This document shows positions 1-7,549 of a stretch of 25,770 bases of DNA, piece by piece. Numbering within the stretch: the stretch's first letter is position 1; every line of letters starts with the position of its first letter. This DNA comes from Firmicutes bacterium UBA1393. Its GTDB lineage: Bacteria > Bacillota > DTU025. The stretch covers positions 41,741 through 67,510 of the forward strand of contig DBQN01000072.1 of NCBI GenBank assembly GCA_002305255.1, given 5' to 3'. Below the pieces are notes generated by a model, which ran no database searches, was not told where the DNA came from, and worked only from the letters and a program-made list of their open reading frames with translations. A program made the position numbers and the translations under genes.

Positions 1-470
1 ATGGCCTCCTGGATCAGCCAGCCTACCGCCTGGTGATGGCCGTGGCCGCTGACGGTGTCGTGGTGGGTCAGTACGATGTCCGGTCTTGTTCGGCGCAGTG
101 CGGCCACGGTTTTCGCGAGCAGTGCGTCCCTGTCCCACTTGGTGAAAGTCTCCCGGGCAGACTTCGAGTAGCCGAAGTCGTGGGCGCCGAGGTAGAGCTG
201 GCGGGCACCGTCTATGCGACGCGCGGCAGCCAGTTCCTGACGGCGCAACACGCCCAGGGCCTCGTACAGCTCTGGGCCGCACTCGTTCTGCCCACCCTCG
301 CCGTAGGTGGCCACGAGGTAGTAGGAATCAAGGAACATGCCCTTTGAAAGCAATGCGAGCAAAGCGTTGTCTTCATCGTCGGGGTGAGCGCCGATCATCA
401 GGGCACACCCACACACGGGCAGTCCGGCAAGCTTCAGTGCCAGTGAGGTGCAGCCGTATTCGCTCCACAT
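1..470 (-). CDS. PIG-L/LmbE family deacetylase, 3' end cut by window
   Basis: The reading frame stays open from an ATG at 470 to the window edge, giving 156 visible residues and no stop. AHPDDE at residues 28-33 is the zinc-binding signature of PIG-L/LmbE N-acetylglucosaminyl deacetylases, and a second histidine cluster (GHGHHQA) follows THHD near the visible end, as the family expects. These enzymes remove N-acyl groups from amino-sugar conjugates. The start has AAGGGGTGA about 10 nt upstream, overlapping the permease stop, and lies 10 nt after that gene, so it is translated as the last visible gene of the sugar-transport operon. An alternative start is Met25 (position 398), closer to the usual family N-terminus. 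The family call is firm. The substrate is unknown, and the rest of the protein lies outside the window. Confidence 0.88.
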   Translation of the reverse strand, partial: MWSEYGCTSLALKLAGLPVCGCALMIGAHPDDEDNALLALLSKGMFLDSYYLVATYGEGGQNECGPELYEALGVLRRQELAAARRIDGARQLYLGAHDFGYSKSARETFTKWDRDALLAKTVAALRRTRPDIVLTHHDTVSGHGHHQAVGWLIQEA

Positions 471-480
471 TCGCCAGGGT

Positions 481-1314
481 TCACCCCTTCATCCCAGTGA
501 GGGCGACTCCCTCGACGATCTGGCGCTGGAACACGCTGTAGATGATCATGATCGGGATGACTGCCAGCGTCGCGGCGGCCATGATGAGCTGCCACTCTGA
601 ACCGGCTTCGCCGCTGAACAGCGACATCCCAACGGGCAGAGTGCGCATCTTGGCGCTCTCAATGGCGATGACTGGCCAGAGATACGCATTCCAGTTGCCC
701 AGGAACACCAGGATGGCCAGGGCGGCCAGAGCCGGCCTGACGTTGGGCAGGGCTACGTGCCACCACACACCGAACTCGTTGAGCCCGTCGATACGGCCCG
801 CGCTGAGCAGGTCGTCGGGCATTCCCTGCATGAACTGGCGCATGAGGAACACTCCGAAGGCTGAGATCAGCCCCGGCAGCATCACGCCCCAGTGAGTGTC
901 GATCCAGCCGGTTCTGGTGAACATAAGGTACCACGGGATGATCAGCATCTCCGTGGGGATCATCATCGTGCTGAGTATCAGCACGAATACAAGGTTCCTG
1001 CCGGGAAATCTCAGTTTGGCCAGGGCATAGCCGGCCATGGAGTCAAAGAACAATTCGCTCAGCGTGACCACTGTCGCAATGATGAGGCTGTTCAGATACC
1101 ATCGACCATACATCGTGCGTTCCAGCAGGTACCTGAAGTTGGCCAGCGTAGGGCGTTTCGGGATCAGACTGATCGAGTATATCTCGGCTCCCCGTTTGAA
1201 CGCAGTCGCCAGCATCCATAGGAAGGGGAACACCACGGTGGCGATGCCCATGATGAGGATGGCGTGTGCCCAAATCTGCGACGAACGGTTGCTTACCGGC
1301 CTGGAGTCATTCAT
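481..1314 (-). CDS. CUT1-type sugar ABC transporter permease (MalG-like)
   Basis: This is a 277-residue inner-membrane permease with about six hydrophobic segments. The first lies at residues 15-35 and the last near 250. The cytoplasmic coupling loop reads SAGRIDGLNEFGVWWHVALPNVRP, which matches the EAA motif (AxxDG followed by the hydrophobic block and LPxxxP) of MalG/LacG-type carbohydrate permeases. ATG at 1314 follows AGGAGGTGA with good spacing and lies 13 nt after the other permease gene. Two permeases plus a binding protein form the membrane part of the importer. No ATPase is encoded nearby, which is common for CUT1 systems that share an MsmK/MalK-type ATPase. The sugar cannot be deduced. 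Confidence 0.93.
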   Translation of the reverse strand: MNDSRPVSNRSSQIWAHAILIMGIATVVFPFLWMLATAFKRGAEIYSISLIPKRPTLANFRYLLERTMYGRWYLNSLIIATVVTLSELFFDSMAGYALAKLRFPGRNLVFVLILSTMMIPTEMLIIPWYLMFTRTGWIDTHWGVMLPGLISAFGVFLMRQFMQGMPDDLLSAGRIDGLNEFGVWWHVALPNVRPALAALAILVFLGNWNAYLWPVIAIESAKMRTLPVGMSLFSGEAGSEWQLIMAAATLAVIPIMIIYSVFQRQIVEGVALTGMKG

Positions 1315-1327
1315 CAGGGTTCACCTC

Positions 1328-2323
1328 CTAGTATTCCACCGGCTTGTTGAGGAGCTTCATCTGGACCAGGGTGATGGCGAGGATCACAACGAACAGCACA
1401 ACGGTCATAGCAGACGCATAGCCGAACTTGAACTGATAGAAGGCCGTCTGGTAGATGTAGACCACCAGCGACATTGTGCTTCCCAGTGGCCCGCCGAGGT
1501 CGCCGGCGCCGCTGCCGCCGGAGGTCATGTTCATGATCTCAGTGAAGATCTGCAGCGAGCGAATGGTGCCCAGCACGGCGAGGAAGAGGATCGTCGGGTT
1601 GAGCAACGGGAGCGTTACGTGCCTGAACACCTGCCATCCGCTGGCGCCGTCTATCGTTGCCGCCTCCTTGTACTCGTGCGGAACCATCTCGAGGCCCGCG
1701 AGGAAGATCACGATGTAGTAGCCGAGTCCCTGCCACACCACGACCGATGCCACACATAGTAAGGCCTGGTCCAGGCCTTGGAGGAAGGGCTGTGGAGTCA
1801 GGCCTAGGGAGATAAGGATCTGGTTGAGCACGCCTCCGTTCTTGAAGAACAGCCATCTCCATACCCAGCTTACCGCCACCGTAGGCGTGATGTAGGGCAG
1901 GAAGTAGACCATTCTGTAGGCGCCTCTTGCCCTGTTCGCCAGCTGGATCAGGCTCGCGGCCAGAAGGCCCAGCGCGAGGCTGGCGGGCACGATGATAGCC
2001 GAGTAGAGCACGGTGTTGCGGGCGGCGTTCCAGAAGCCGTCGTCGGCCGCCAGTCTCTGATAATTCTTCAGCCCGATGTAGGGTTTGTTGAACTTCATGA
2101 TGTTCCAGTCTCTCAGGCTTACGTCGAAGGCCACCAGGGCAGGGTATATCCTGACCAGTAGGAAGAACGCAAGAGGAATGATGATGAACGCCACGCCCCA
2201 CAGAGCAGTGCGCTGGCGCAGGCTCAGCCCGCGCCTGGGTGAGGCCGCCCGGTGCCGGGGCGGGGTGGGCGGGGCCGGCGCCGTCGATGTGTGGCGCTGA
2301 GATGACTCGGCGGATGGTGCCAC
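1328..2323 (-). CDS. CUT1-type sugar ABC transporter permease (MalF-like)
   Basis: This 331-residue permease has a proline- and arginine-rich cytoplasmic N-terminus of about 45 residues, then six membrane segments. The EAA coupling motif is well preserved: EYKEAATIDGASGWQVF followed by HVTLPLLNP. This places it in the MalF/UgpA-like carbohydrate permease family. The start is GTG at 2323 after AAGGAGG with about 8 nt spacing. It lies 107 nt downstream of the binding-protein gene. That gap contains a GC-rich self-complementary run (GGGCCGGCCC near 2350) which could lower expression of the membrane genes relative to the binding protein, as is common in such operons (inference). Confidence 0.93.
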   Translation of the reverse strand: MAPSAESSQRHTSTAPAPPTPPRHRAASPRRGLSLRQRTALWGVAFIIIPLAFFLLVRIYPALVAFDVSLRDWNIMKFNKPYIGLKNYQRLAADDGFWNAARNTVLYSAIIVPASLALGLLAASLIQLANRARGAYRMVYFLPYITPTVAVSWVWRWLFFKNGGVLNQILISLGLTPQPFLQGLDQALLCVASVVVWQGLGYYIVIFLAGLEMVPHEYKEAATIDGASGWQVFRHVTLPLLNPTILFLAVLGTIRSLQIFTEIMNMTSGGSGAGDLGGPLGSTMSLVVYIYQTAFYQFKFGYASAMTVVLFVVILAITLVQMKLLNKPVEY

Positions 2324-2430
2324 GTGGTTAGCCTCCTTCCGGTTGCACAGGGCCGGCCCGGGGCCCCCGCAGCGTTTAGCGTTTGTGGCGCGCGGCGGGG
2401 GCTCCGATGGCAGCGGCCTGTAGACTGGTT

Positions 2431-3714
2431 CTACTTGTAGTACTCGTCCCTTATGGCCTGCTCCTTGCGGACCAGGGCATCCAGCGCCACCTTGGGATCG
2501 GTGCCGCGGAGAAGCACCTCGTTGGTGGCGTCTATCACAGCCTGACGCTCAGCGGTCTCGTCAATGAAGAACGTGGCGTACGCGTACTTCAAGCCGGCGA
2601 GGAACGGGCCATACTGCGGATCGCTCAGGAGAGCCTTGTCTTCAGCCAAAGCCGTCCTGGCAGGCAGTTCGCCGACGTCAGTCAGCCACCTTTTCATGAC
2701 CTCAGGGGACGTGAGGAACTGCAGCCACTTGACGGCGGCATCCCTCTTCGCGCCCTGGGCCTTCACAGTGAGACTGTTGAGCCAGAACGAACCGAAGTTC
2801 GCCTGGACTGTCGGGTTGGCAGCGCGCACCGGGAGGGTGGTGACGCCCCAATTGATGTCCTGAGCCTTGCTCTTCAGAGTGCCGAGTGCGAACGAACCGT
2901 CGATCATCATTGACGCCTTGCCGGCTATGAACGCGGTCCGGTAATCGCCCATGAAGGTCGGCTCGCCGACTTTGTGCTTGGTGGCCAGCTCGGTCCACCA
3001 CTTGAAGGCGTCGTATCCTCCCTGGTTGGAGTTCCACAGCACCTTCTTGTTGTCGGCCGAATAGGGCGTGACACCCCACTGCCTCAAGAGAACCTGGATG
3101 AACACATGCCAGTCCTGACCGTCGGCGTTCCACGCAAAGCCCGACTGCACCAGCTGACCGGCCCTATCGCGCTGCGTGAGCTTGATGGCGTACTCCTGTA
3201 GCTGCTCCCAGGTGGTCGGGGGCTTCTCAGGGTCAAGCCCGGCGGCCTTGAAGTGGTCTTTGTTCCAGAAGAGAGCGAGTGCCCTCACGGCTGTCGGTAG
3301 ACCCCAGTACTTGCCCTCCAGCTTGATGGAGTCGACCATCGGCACGAAATCCCTCTCGATGGTGGCGACGGGGAAGTCCTTCTCCGGCAGGGGCTGCAGA
3401 TAGCCTGCCTCAACATACTTCGGCACCCATCCGTAGAACAGGTTGACCACGTCAGGTCCGCTGCCTGCGGGCACAGAGATGGCCACCTTCTGATTGAACT
3501 GCTCGTAAGGGAAGGTCTTGTGGTCAATCTTGATGCCCGGGTTCTTCGCCTCGAACTCCTTGATGAGCTCGTCGATGAGCACGACCTTGCTCTCATAGTA
3601 GTACTGCCAGTACTCCACAGTGATGGTCTGAGCTCCGACGTGGCTGACGGCCAGGGCGACCAGTAAAGCCGCCACCACTGATACCAGTAGGACTCGGGAG
3701 AAAGTCGTTTTCAC
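2431..3714 (-). CDS. extracellular sugar-binding protein of the ABC importer
   Basis: This 427-residue solute-binding protein belongs to the family 1 (MalE/UgpB-like) class. It has an N-terminal signal peptide with a basic start (MKTTFSR), a hydrophobic core to about residue 26, and a cleavage-like VGAQ. No lipobox cysteine is seen, so membrane anchoring is not evident, which is unusual for a Gram-positive-type importer. Mature features include ITVEYWQYY, FEAKNPGIKI, GSGPDVVNLFYG, and the trailing TSPEVMKRWL and GELPART blocks typical of CUT1 binding proteins. The start is GTG at 3714 after AAGGAGGC. A gap of 56 nt separates it from the lyase upstream. It captures the substrate for the two permeases that follow. 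Confidence 0.94.
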   Translation of the reverse strand: MKTTFSRVLLVSVVAALLVALAVSHVGAQTITVEYWQYYYESKVVLIDELIKEFEAKNPGIKIDHKTFPYEQFNQKVAISVPAGSGPDVVNLFYGWVPKYVEAGYLQPLPEKDFPVATIERDFVPMVDSIKLEGKYWGLPTAVRALALFWNKDHFKAAGLDPEKPPTTWEQLQEYAIKLTQRDRAGQLVQSGFAWNADGQDWHVFIQVLLRQWGVTPYSADNKKVLWNSNQGGYDAFKWWTELATKHKVGEPTFMGDYRTAFIAGKASMMIDGSFALGTLKSKAQDINWGVTTLPVRAANPTVQANFGSFWLNSLTVKAQGAKRDAAVKWLQFLTSPEVMKRWLTDVGELPARTALAEDKALLSDPQYGPFLAGLKYAYATFFIDETAERQAVIDATNEVLLRGTDPKVALDALVRKEQAIRDEYYK

Positions 3715-3770
3715 GATATTGCCTCCTTTCGTTTTTGGGGCGCTGAGACAGGGAATACGCGCTGTTCACA

Positions 3771-5282
3771 TCACCTCCGCGTATCCGACCCTGACGATTC
3801 TGCGGCATCGAGGCCCATCGTCCGGAGCCGTTGAGAACAGAGATCGAGTGTCTGCCGCCTCGAGTGCCATCTATTCCTGCTGCACTGCAGGGCCGCTGAA
3901 TGCTGTTTGAGGGAGGAGCGCATCGCCTCAAGTGCAGGTCCGCCCAGCGTGTTTCGGCGTGCGACGAACTCCTCGGGATCCAGGGCGGCCGCGAGTTCTG
4001 CGGCGCTCATGCGAAGTGGCCGCCCGGCCCTGGCCGAGAAGGCATGGTCCAGCTCGGTAAGGGTGAGGGAGGCCCATTGCCTTCCTTCGGAGGAGAGGCG
4101 ATCCACAAGAGAGCTCACCACAGCGTGCGCGGTGCGGAAGCTGATCCCCTCCAGGCGCACAAGTGTGTCGGCCAGCTCTGTTGATGTGGCGAAACTCGAG
4201 CGCGCTCGCTCGAGCAGCAACTGCCTGTTGAAGGTGGCCTTCGCGAGGGCCCGGTCGAGCAGGGCTGCGCCGGAGAGCAGCTCTGTGGCGCCTGAGTGGA
4301 CTTGCCGCTGAACATGCTCTGCCCCGTCGTTCACGTCGCCGAAGGGGATGTTGTGCAACGTGAGCGTGACGGCGGCGAGCGAGGCGGCGGCCCGGCCCAG
4401 TATGGCGCGGGCGTGCTCGAGGGCCACCGGGTTCCTCTTCTGCGGCATTATGCTCGATATCTGCACCATCGACGGATCGAGGGAGAGGGCGCCGACTTCA
4501 TTGGAAGACCAGAACATCAGATCAGTCACTAGCCTGCCGAGGACTGATGCTGCCGAGGCCGCCGTCGCCGCAATCTCCATGCCCCAGTCGGCGGCGGAGA
4601 TGGCATCGTAAGTGTTCTCAACCAGGCCCTCGAATCCGAGGAGCGAGGCTTCGAACTGGCGGTCGATGACGAAGCCCGTGCCTGCCAGGGCCGCTGCGCC
4701 CAGTGGCGACAAGTTCGTGCGGTGCCATGCGCCGTCGAGGCGCTCAAGATCACGGGCCAGGGCCGACTCTGCGGCCAGCATGTAGTGGCCCACCGTCGTG
4801 GGCTGGGCCTGCTGGTTGTGGGTGTGCGCCAGCATAACAGTGCCGGACTCAGCCTCGGCCACAGCGAGAAGCGTCGCCCTGACGTGGTCAAGCTGCTCGG
4901 CGATGGCGATCAAGAGCCTGCGACCGGCCATCCTGAACAGCGCGGCCTCCAGATCATTGCGACTCATGGCAAGGTGCATGTTGCTGGCGGCCTCCGGGCC
5001 GACCTCGCTCTGCACCCTGGCTTCTACCATGAAGAACAAATCCTCATAGGTCGGATCATACGAGACCGGCCTGAACCGCTCCGGGTCGTCGAGCATGGCC
5101 ACGCACACCCCGGCAAGTAGCCGGCGGTGATCGGCGGAAAGCAGGCCTGCGTGGTCGAGACTGAGTACGTGCGCAAGGTTCGCTTCGAGCATGGCACTGT
5201 ATAGGTGTGCTGAGGTGAACTCGAAACCCGGCTCGAGCACGGTTCGAACAAATACTTCATCTCTGCGTGCGGTGTCGCTCAT
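3771..5282 (-). CDS. argininosuccinate-lyase-like enzyme (fumarase/aspartase superfamily)
   Basis: This 503-residue protein aligns by motif with ArgH. It has SRND at 107-110 (ArgH has HTARSRND; here it is HLAMSRND, so one conserved arginine is methionine), HTHNQQAQP at 153-161, a PLGAAALAGTGFVIDR block at about 193-208, and the mobile catalytic loop SSIMPQKRNP at 276-285. Superfamily members eliminate fumarate from succinyl-type substrates. About 40 residues after the usual C-terminus (beyond LGGPALEAM) form a basic extension rich in arginine and serine. ATG overlaps the ROK stop (ATGA), so translation is coupled. Its location in a sugar-import operon rather than with arginine genes, and the changed substrate-site residue, argue for a catabolic paralog rather than ArgH. 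The exact reaction is unknown. Confidence 0.85.
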   Translation of the reverse strand: MSDTARRDEVFVRTVLEPGFEFTSAHLYSAMLEANLAHVLSLDHAGLLSADHRRLLAGVCVAMLDDPERFRPVSYDPTYEDLFFMVEARVQSEVGPEAASNMHLAMSRNDLEAALFRMAGRRLLIAIAEQLDHVRATLLAVAEAESGTVMLAHTHNQQAQPTTVGHYMLAAESALARDLERLDGAWHRTNLSPLGAAALAGTGFVIDRQFEASLLGFEGLVENTYDAISAADWGMEIAATAASAASVLGRLVTDLMFWSSNEVGALSLDPSMVQISSIMPQKRNPVALEHARAILGRAAASLAAVTLTLHNIPFGDVNDGAEHVQRQVHSGATELLSGAALLDRALAKATFNRQLLLERARSSFATSTELADTLVRLEGISFRTAHAVVSSLVDRLSSEGRQWASLTLTELDHAFSARAGRPLRMSAAELAAALDPEEFVARRNTLGGPALEAMRSSLKQHSAALQCSRNRWHSRRQTLDLCSQRLRTMGLDAAESSGSDTRR

Positions 5283-6472
5283 ATGCTCTGCAGCGCCCTT
5301 TCCTTGATCTCTTCAATGCCAAGAACCGCCGCACCCACGAGCCCGGCATCGGTGCCCAGACGCGACGCCCTGAGCTCGGGCGCGAACGGCGACAGCTGTG
5401 CGAGACGCTCTCGCACCGGCTCAAGGAGCACCTCGCCGGCGCCGGATATGCCGCCACCAATCACGATCGCCTGTGGATCGATGAGTGCGGCTATGCAAGA
5501 GAAGGCAGCAGCGATCCTGTCGGCGATGGCCTTCACCGCCTGTCCGGCTGCACGATGACCTGATCCCGCCGCGCGGAAGAGATCTTCCGGAAGGGCATCA
5601 TCGACCCCAAGGGCCTCCGCCGCCATCGCGGCAATGGCCCCGGCGGCAGCCATGCTCTCAAAGCAGCCGAAGTCATACGTGGTGGAACCGCTCCAGGTGT
5701 GGTCGATAACCATGTATCCTATCTCGCCTGCAGCTCCTGATGCCCCCCTGTGCAGACGACCGTCTATGACTATCCCCGAGCCGATGCCTGTGCCTATCGA
5801 CACGAACACGAAATCCCGCAGCTCCTGGCCGTAACCATAGTGGAGCTCCGCCATGGCGGCGGCGTTGACGTCGTTGTCGACACGCACCGGCACGCCGAAC
5901 TCATCGCGAAGCATCGACGCCACAGGCGTGTTCTGCCAGCCGAGGGCAGGGGCGATGCTCACGACGCCTGTTGAGGGGTCGGTAACCCCGGGCGCGCCAA
6001 GGCCTATGGCCCCCATGCGGCTTGGGTCGAGGCCTGAGTCGGTGACCGTGTCGCGGATGGCTCTGGCGACGTAGGAGACTGCCGCTTCTCCCTTGGTACC
6101 CAGCTTACCCGGGCTGGGCCATTCGCAGCGGGCCACAATGGTGCCGGCCAGATCGGCCAGGCCGACCCTGAGATTTGTGCCGCCCAGGTCGACGCCTACT
6201 GCGAATACGCTGTCTGAGTTGAGCTCGAGCATTATAGGGGGCCGCCCGCCGGTGGATGAGCCTTCGCCGGCAACGCTCAGTAGCCCGGCTTCAATGAGCC
6301 CATCCACGGCCGAGCACACAGTGGGCTGGCTCAGTCCACATGCCCGGGCGATGTCGGCCCTTGAAGCCTGCCCTGATTGCTCTACAACCCTGAGAATGGC
6401 GCGCATGTTGTGTTTTCGTACATCTGCTATGTCGGTTATTGCCCGATCGGCGGCGCTGTCTGGCTTCTGCAC
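5279..6472 (-). CDS. ROK-family transcriptional repressor of the sugar operon
   Basis: This 397-residue protein has a winged-helix DNA-binding domain at about 15-75 (DVRKHNMRAILRVV; ASRADIARACGLSQPTVCSAV) followed by a ROK sugar-kinase-like fold (VDLGGTN at 94-100, IGLGAPGVTDP, VDNDVNAAA, FVSIGTGIGSGIV, GAAGEIGY). The ROK zinc site is degenerate: the usual GH after GEI is GY, and CxCGxxGCxE is reduced to YDFGCFES. GTG at 6472 is chosen because GGAGGG lies 7 nt upstream; the ATG at 6487 has no Shine-Dalgarno site. It heads the operon and overlaps the lyase gene by 4 nt. It is probably an autoregulated repressor relieved by the imported sugar or a product (inference). Confidence 0.9.
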   Translation of the reverse strand: MQKPDSAADRAITDIADVRKHNMRAILRVVEQSGQASRADIARACGLSQPTVCSAVDGLIEAGLLSVAGEGSSTGGRPPIMLELNSDSVFAVGVDLGGTNLRVGLADLAGTIVARCEWPSPGKLGTKGEAAVSYVARAIRDTVTDSGLDPSRMGAIGLGAPGVTDPSTGVVSIAPALGWQNTPVASMLRDEFGVPVRVDNDVNAAAMAELHYGYGQELRDFVFVSIGTGIGSGIVIDGRLHRGASGAAGEIGYMVIDHTWSGSTTYDFGCFESMAAAGAIAAMAAEALGVDDALPEDLFRAAGSGHRAAGQAVKAIADRIAAAFSCIAALIDPQAIVIGGGISGAGEVLLEPVRERLAQLSPFAPELRASRLGTDAGLVGAAVLGIEEIKERALQSI

Positions 6473-6488
6473 CCTGGGGCCCTCCATA

Positions 6489-6520
6489 CTTAATTAGGAC
6501 TCATAAGTAAGCATGTGAAG
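6489..6520 (-). promoter_or_regulatory. candidate promoter and operator of the ROK operon
   Basis: On the minus strand, TTCACA (6520-6515, five of six matches to TTGACA) is followed after 17 nt by TAATTA (6497-6492); a shifted CCTAAT is a somewhat better -10. An inverted repeat ACTTA-N11-TAAGT (6489-6509) covers the -10 region, where a repressor site would sit. Position and AT-richness within otherwise GC-rich DNA support a control region. The exact elements are a reading of the sequence, not proven. Confidence 0.45.
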
Positions 6521-6564
6521 CACACGTTCTGCGTCCAGCGCCAGAATCCTTCTTCCTTACTGCT

Positions 6565-6597
6565 AACACGGAAAAACACGGAAGGACTCTTCGTGTT
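6565..6597. repeat. short 10-bp-period AACACGGAA repeat with inverted half
   Basis: AACACGGAA occurs at 6565-6573 and again at 6575-6583, exactly one 10-bp step apart. It is followed by the inverted half TTCGTGTT at 6590-6597. The stretch is AT-richer than its surroundings and lies in the gene-free gap upstream of the ROK operon. The rest of 6521-6710 shows no credible gene. Confidence 0.5.
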
Positions 6598-6710
6598 CAC
6601 GGGCCGCGTGCAGGGCGTACAGGCTGCTAGTACGGGATACGTCCTTCGGGCGGGTCGGCGGCGGCTGGCGCGGAGGAGGTCATCTGGATCGGCGGAAGCC
6701 TTGGCGGAGC

Positions 6711-7243
6711 GGTTGAGGCCCTTTACGTCGATTCGGCAAGATAGCGGAGGCCTTTTCTTCTGGAATCGAGGTAAAGGATCGGGATTACTGTGAGAATCGG
6801 GGTAAAGCGCTCGGGGCGACAGGGCGTGGAGATGATCCCGAGTCGGGGCCGCAGGGCGCAACTGCTTGAGCTGGGAAGTTGCTGCGAGCGGGTGCGGTCT
6901 CAGTGAGCCGGGCGGAGGCGGGCAGAGCGGTTGAAGCCCTTTACGTCGATTCGGCAAGATAGCGGAGGCCTTTTCTTCTGGAATCGAGGTAAAGGCCCGG
7001 GATTACTGTGAGAATCGGGGTAAAGTACTCGGGGCGACAGGGCGTGGAGATGATCCCGAGTCGGGGCCGCAGGGCGCAACCGCCAGAGCTGGGGCGGTGT
7101 TGCGGACCAGTGCGGATTGGGCGAGGCGGGAGCGGGCGCGAAGGGCGGTTGAAGCCCTTTACGTTGATTCCGCAAGATAGCGGAGGCCTTTTCTTCTGGA
7201 ATCGAGGTAAAGGCCCGGGATTGCTGTGAGAATCGCGGCAAAC
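6711..7243. repeat. tandem array of 218-bp units built on a phased 12-14 bp motif
   Basis: Two complete units and a partial third start at 6711, 6929 and 7147, an exact 218-bp period. About 150 bp of each unit is nearly identical and about 65 bp varies. Each unit contains the motif AATCGAGGTAAAGG once inverted and twice direct. Inverted copies are at 6722, 6940 and 7158; direct copies at 6764/6795, 6982/7013 and 7200/7231. Inverted-to-direct spacing is always 42 bp and direct-to-direct always 31 bp. The inverted pair could also form a 15-bp hairpin. As 218 is not a multiple of three and each frame breaks between units, the array is not coding. Confidence 0.9.
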
Positions 7244-7505
7244 CACCCTAGGGCGCCCGGGCTAACTTGCGAAACCGCCATCAACCGCTCCGCCAGGCGA
7301 CAGCAAGGCGCAAAGGATCGGCACGCCCCCGAACCCCGCTGACCCCACCCGACCCCGCTGCAACGCCAAAGCCCACTTCGCCCGCTGCCCAAATCCTCGA
7401 TTGCGGCAGGCCGTCTCTGCGACTCCCAACAGCCATGAGCCACACACGCCGATCATGAGCTCACGGTAGTTTTCGTGACGTGCTCGCTATCGATGTATGC
7501 GACCA
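7244..7505. other. gene-free stretch before the dipeptidase
   Basis: No credible gene, RNA or repeat was found here. The sequence is C-rich between about 7320 and 7400 (repeated CCCCGCTGA/CCCCGCTGC). The last part carries the dipeptidase promoter region. Confidence 0.5.
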
Positions 7506-7514
7506 TGGTATACT
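7506..7514 (+). promoter_or_regulatory. extended -10 promoter element of the dipeptidase gene
   Basis: TGGTATACT is an extended -10 (TGn plus TATACT at 7509-7514). It lies about 36 nt before the chosen start at 7550. No good -35 is seen at the right distance, which is tolerated with an extended -10. Confidence 0.5.
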
Positions 7515-7549
7515 TGTGGCAGCAATGCGAGGAAGAAGGAGTTGGTAGC

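Noticed and set aside
6711..7243. Idea that the array is CRISPR or integron attC
   Set aside because: The unit is far too long and mostly conserved, there are no unique spacers, cas genes, integrase or cassettes, and the GTTRRRY rule is not met.
6490..7456. Several ORFs on both strands across the first repeat array (FQKKRPPLSC, RKGLRYLAEST and similar)
   Set aside because: The 218-bp unit is not a multiple of three, so the same peptide appears in shifting frames; no Shine-Dalgarno sites fit.
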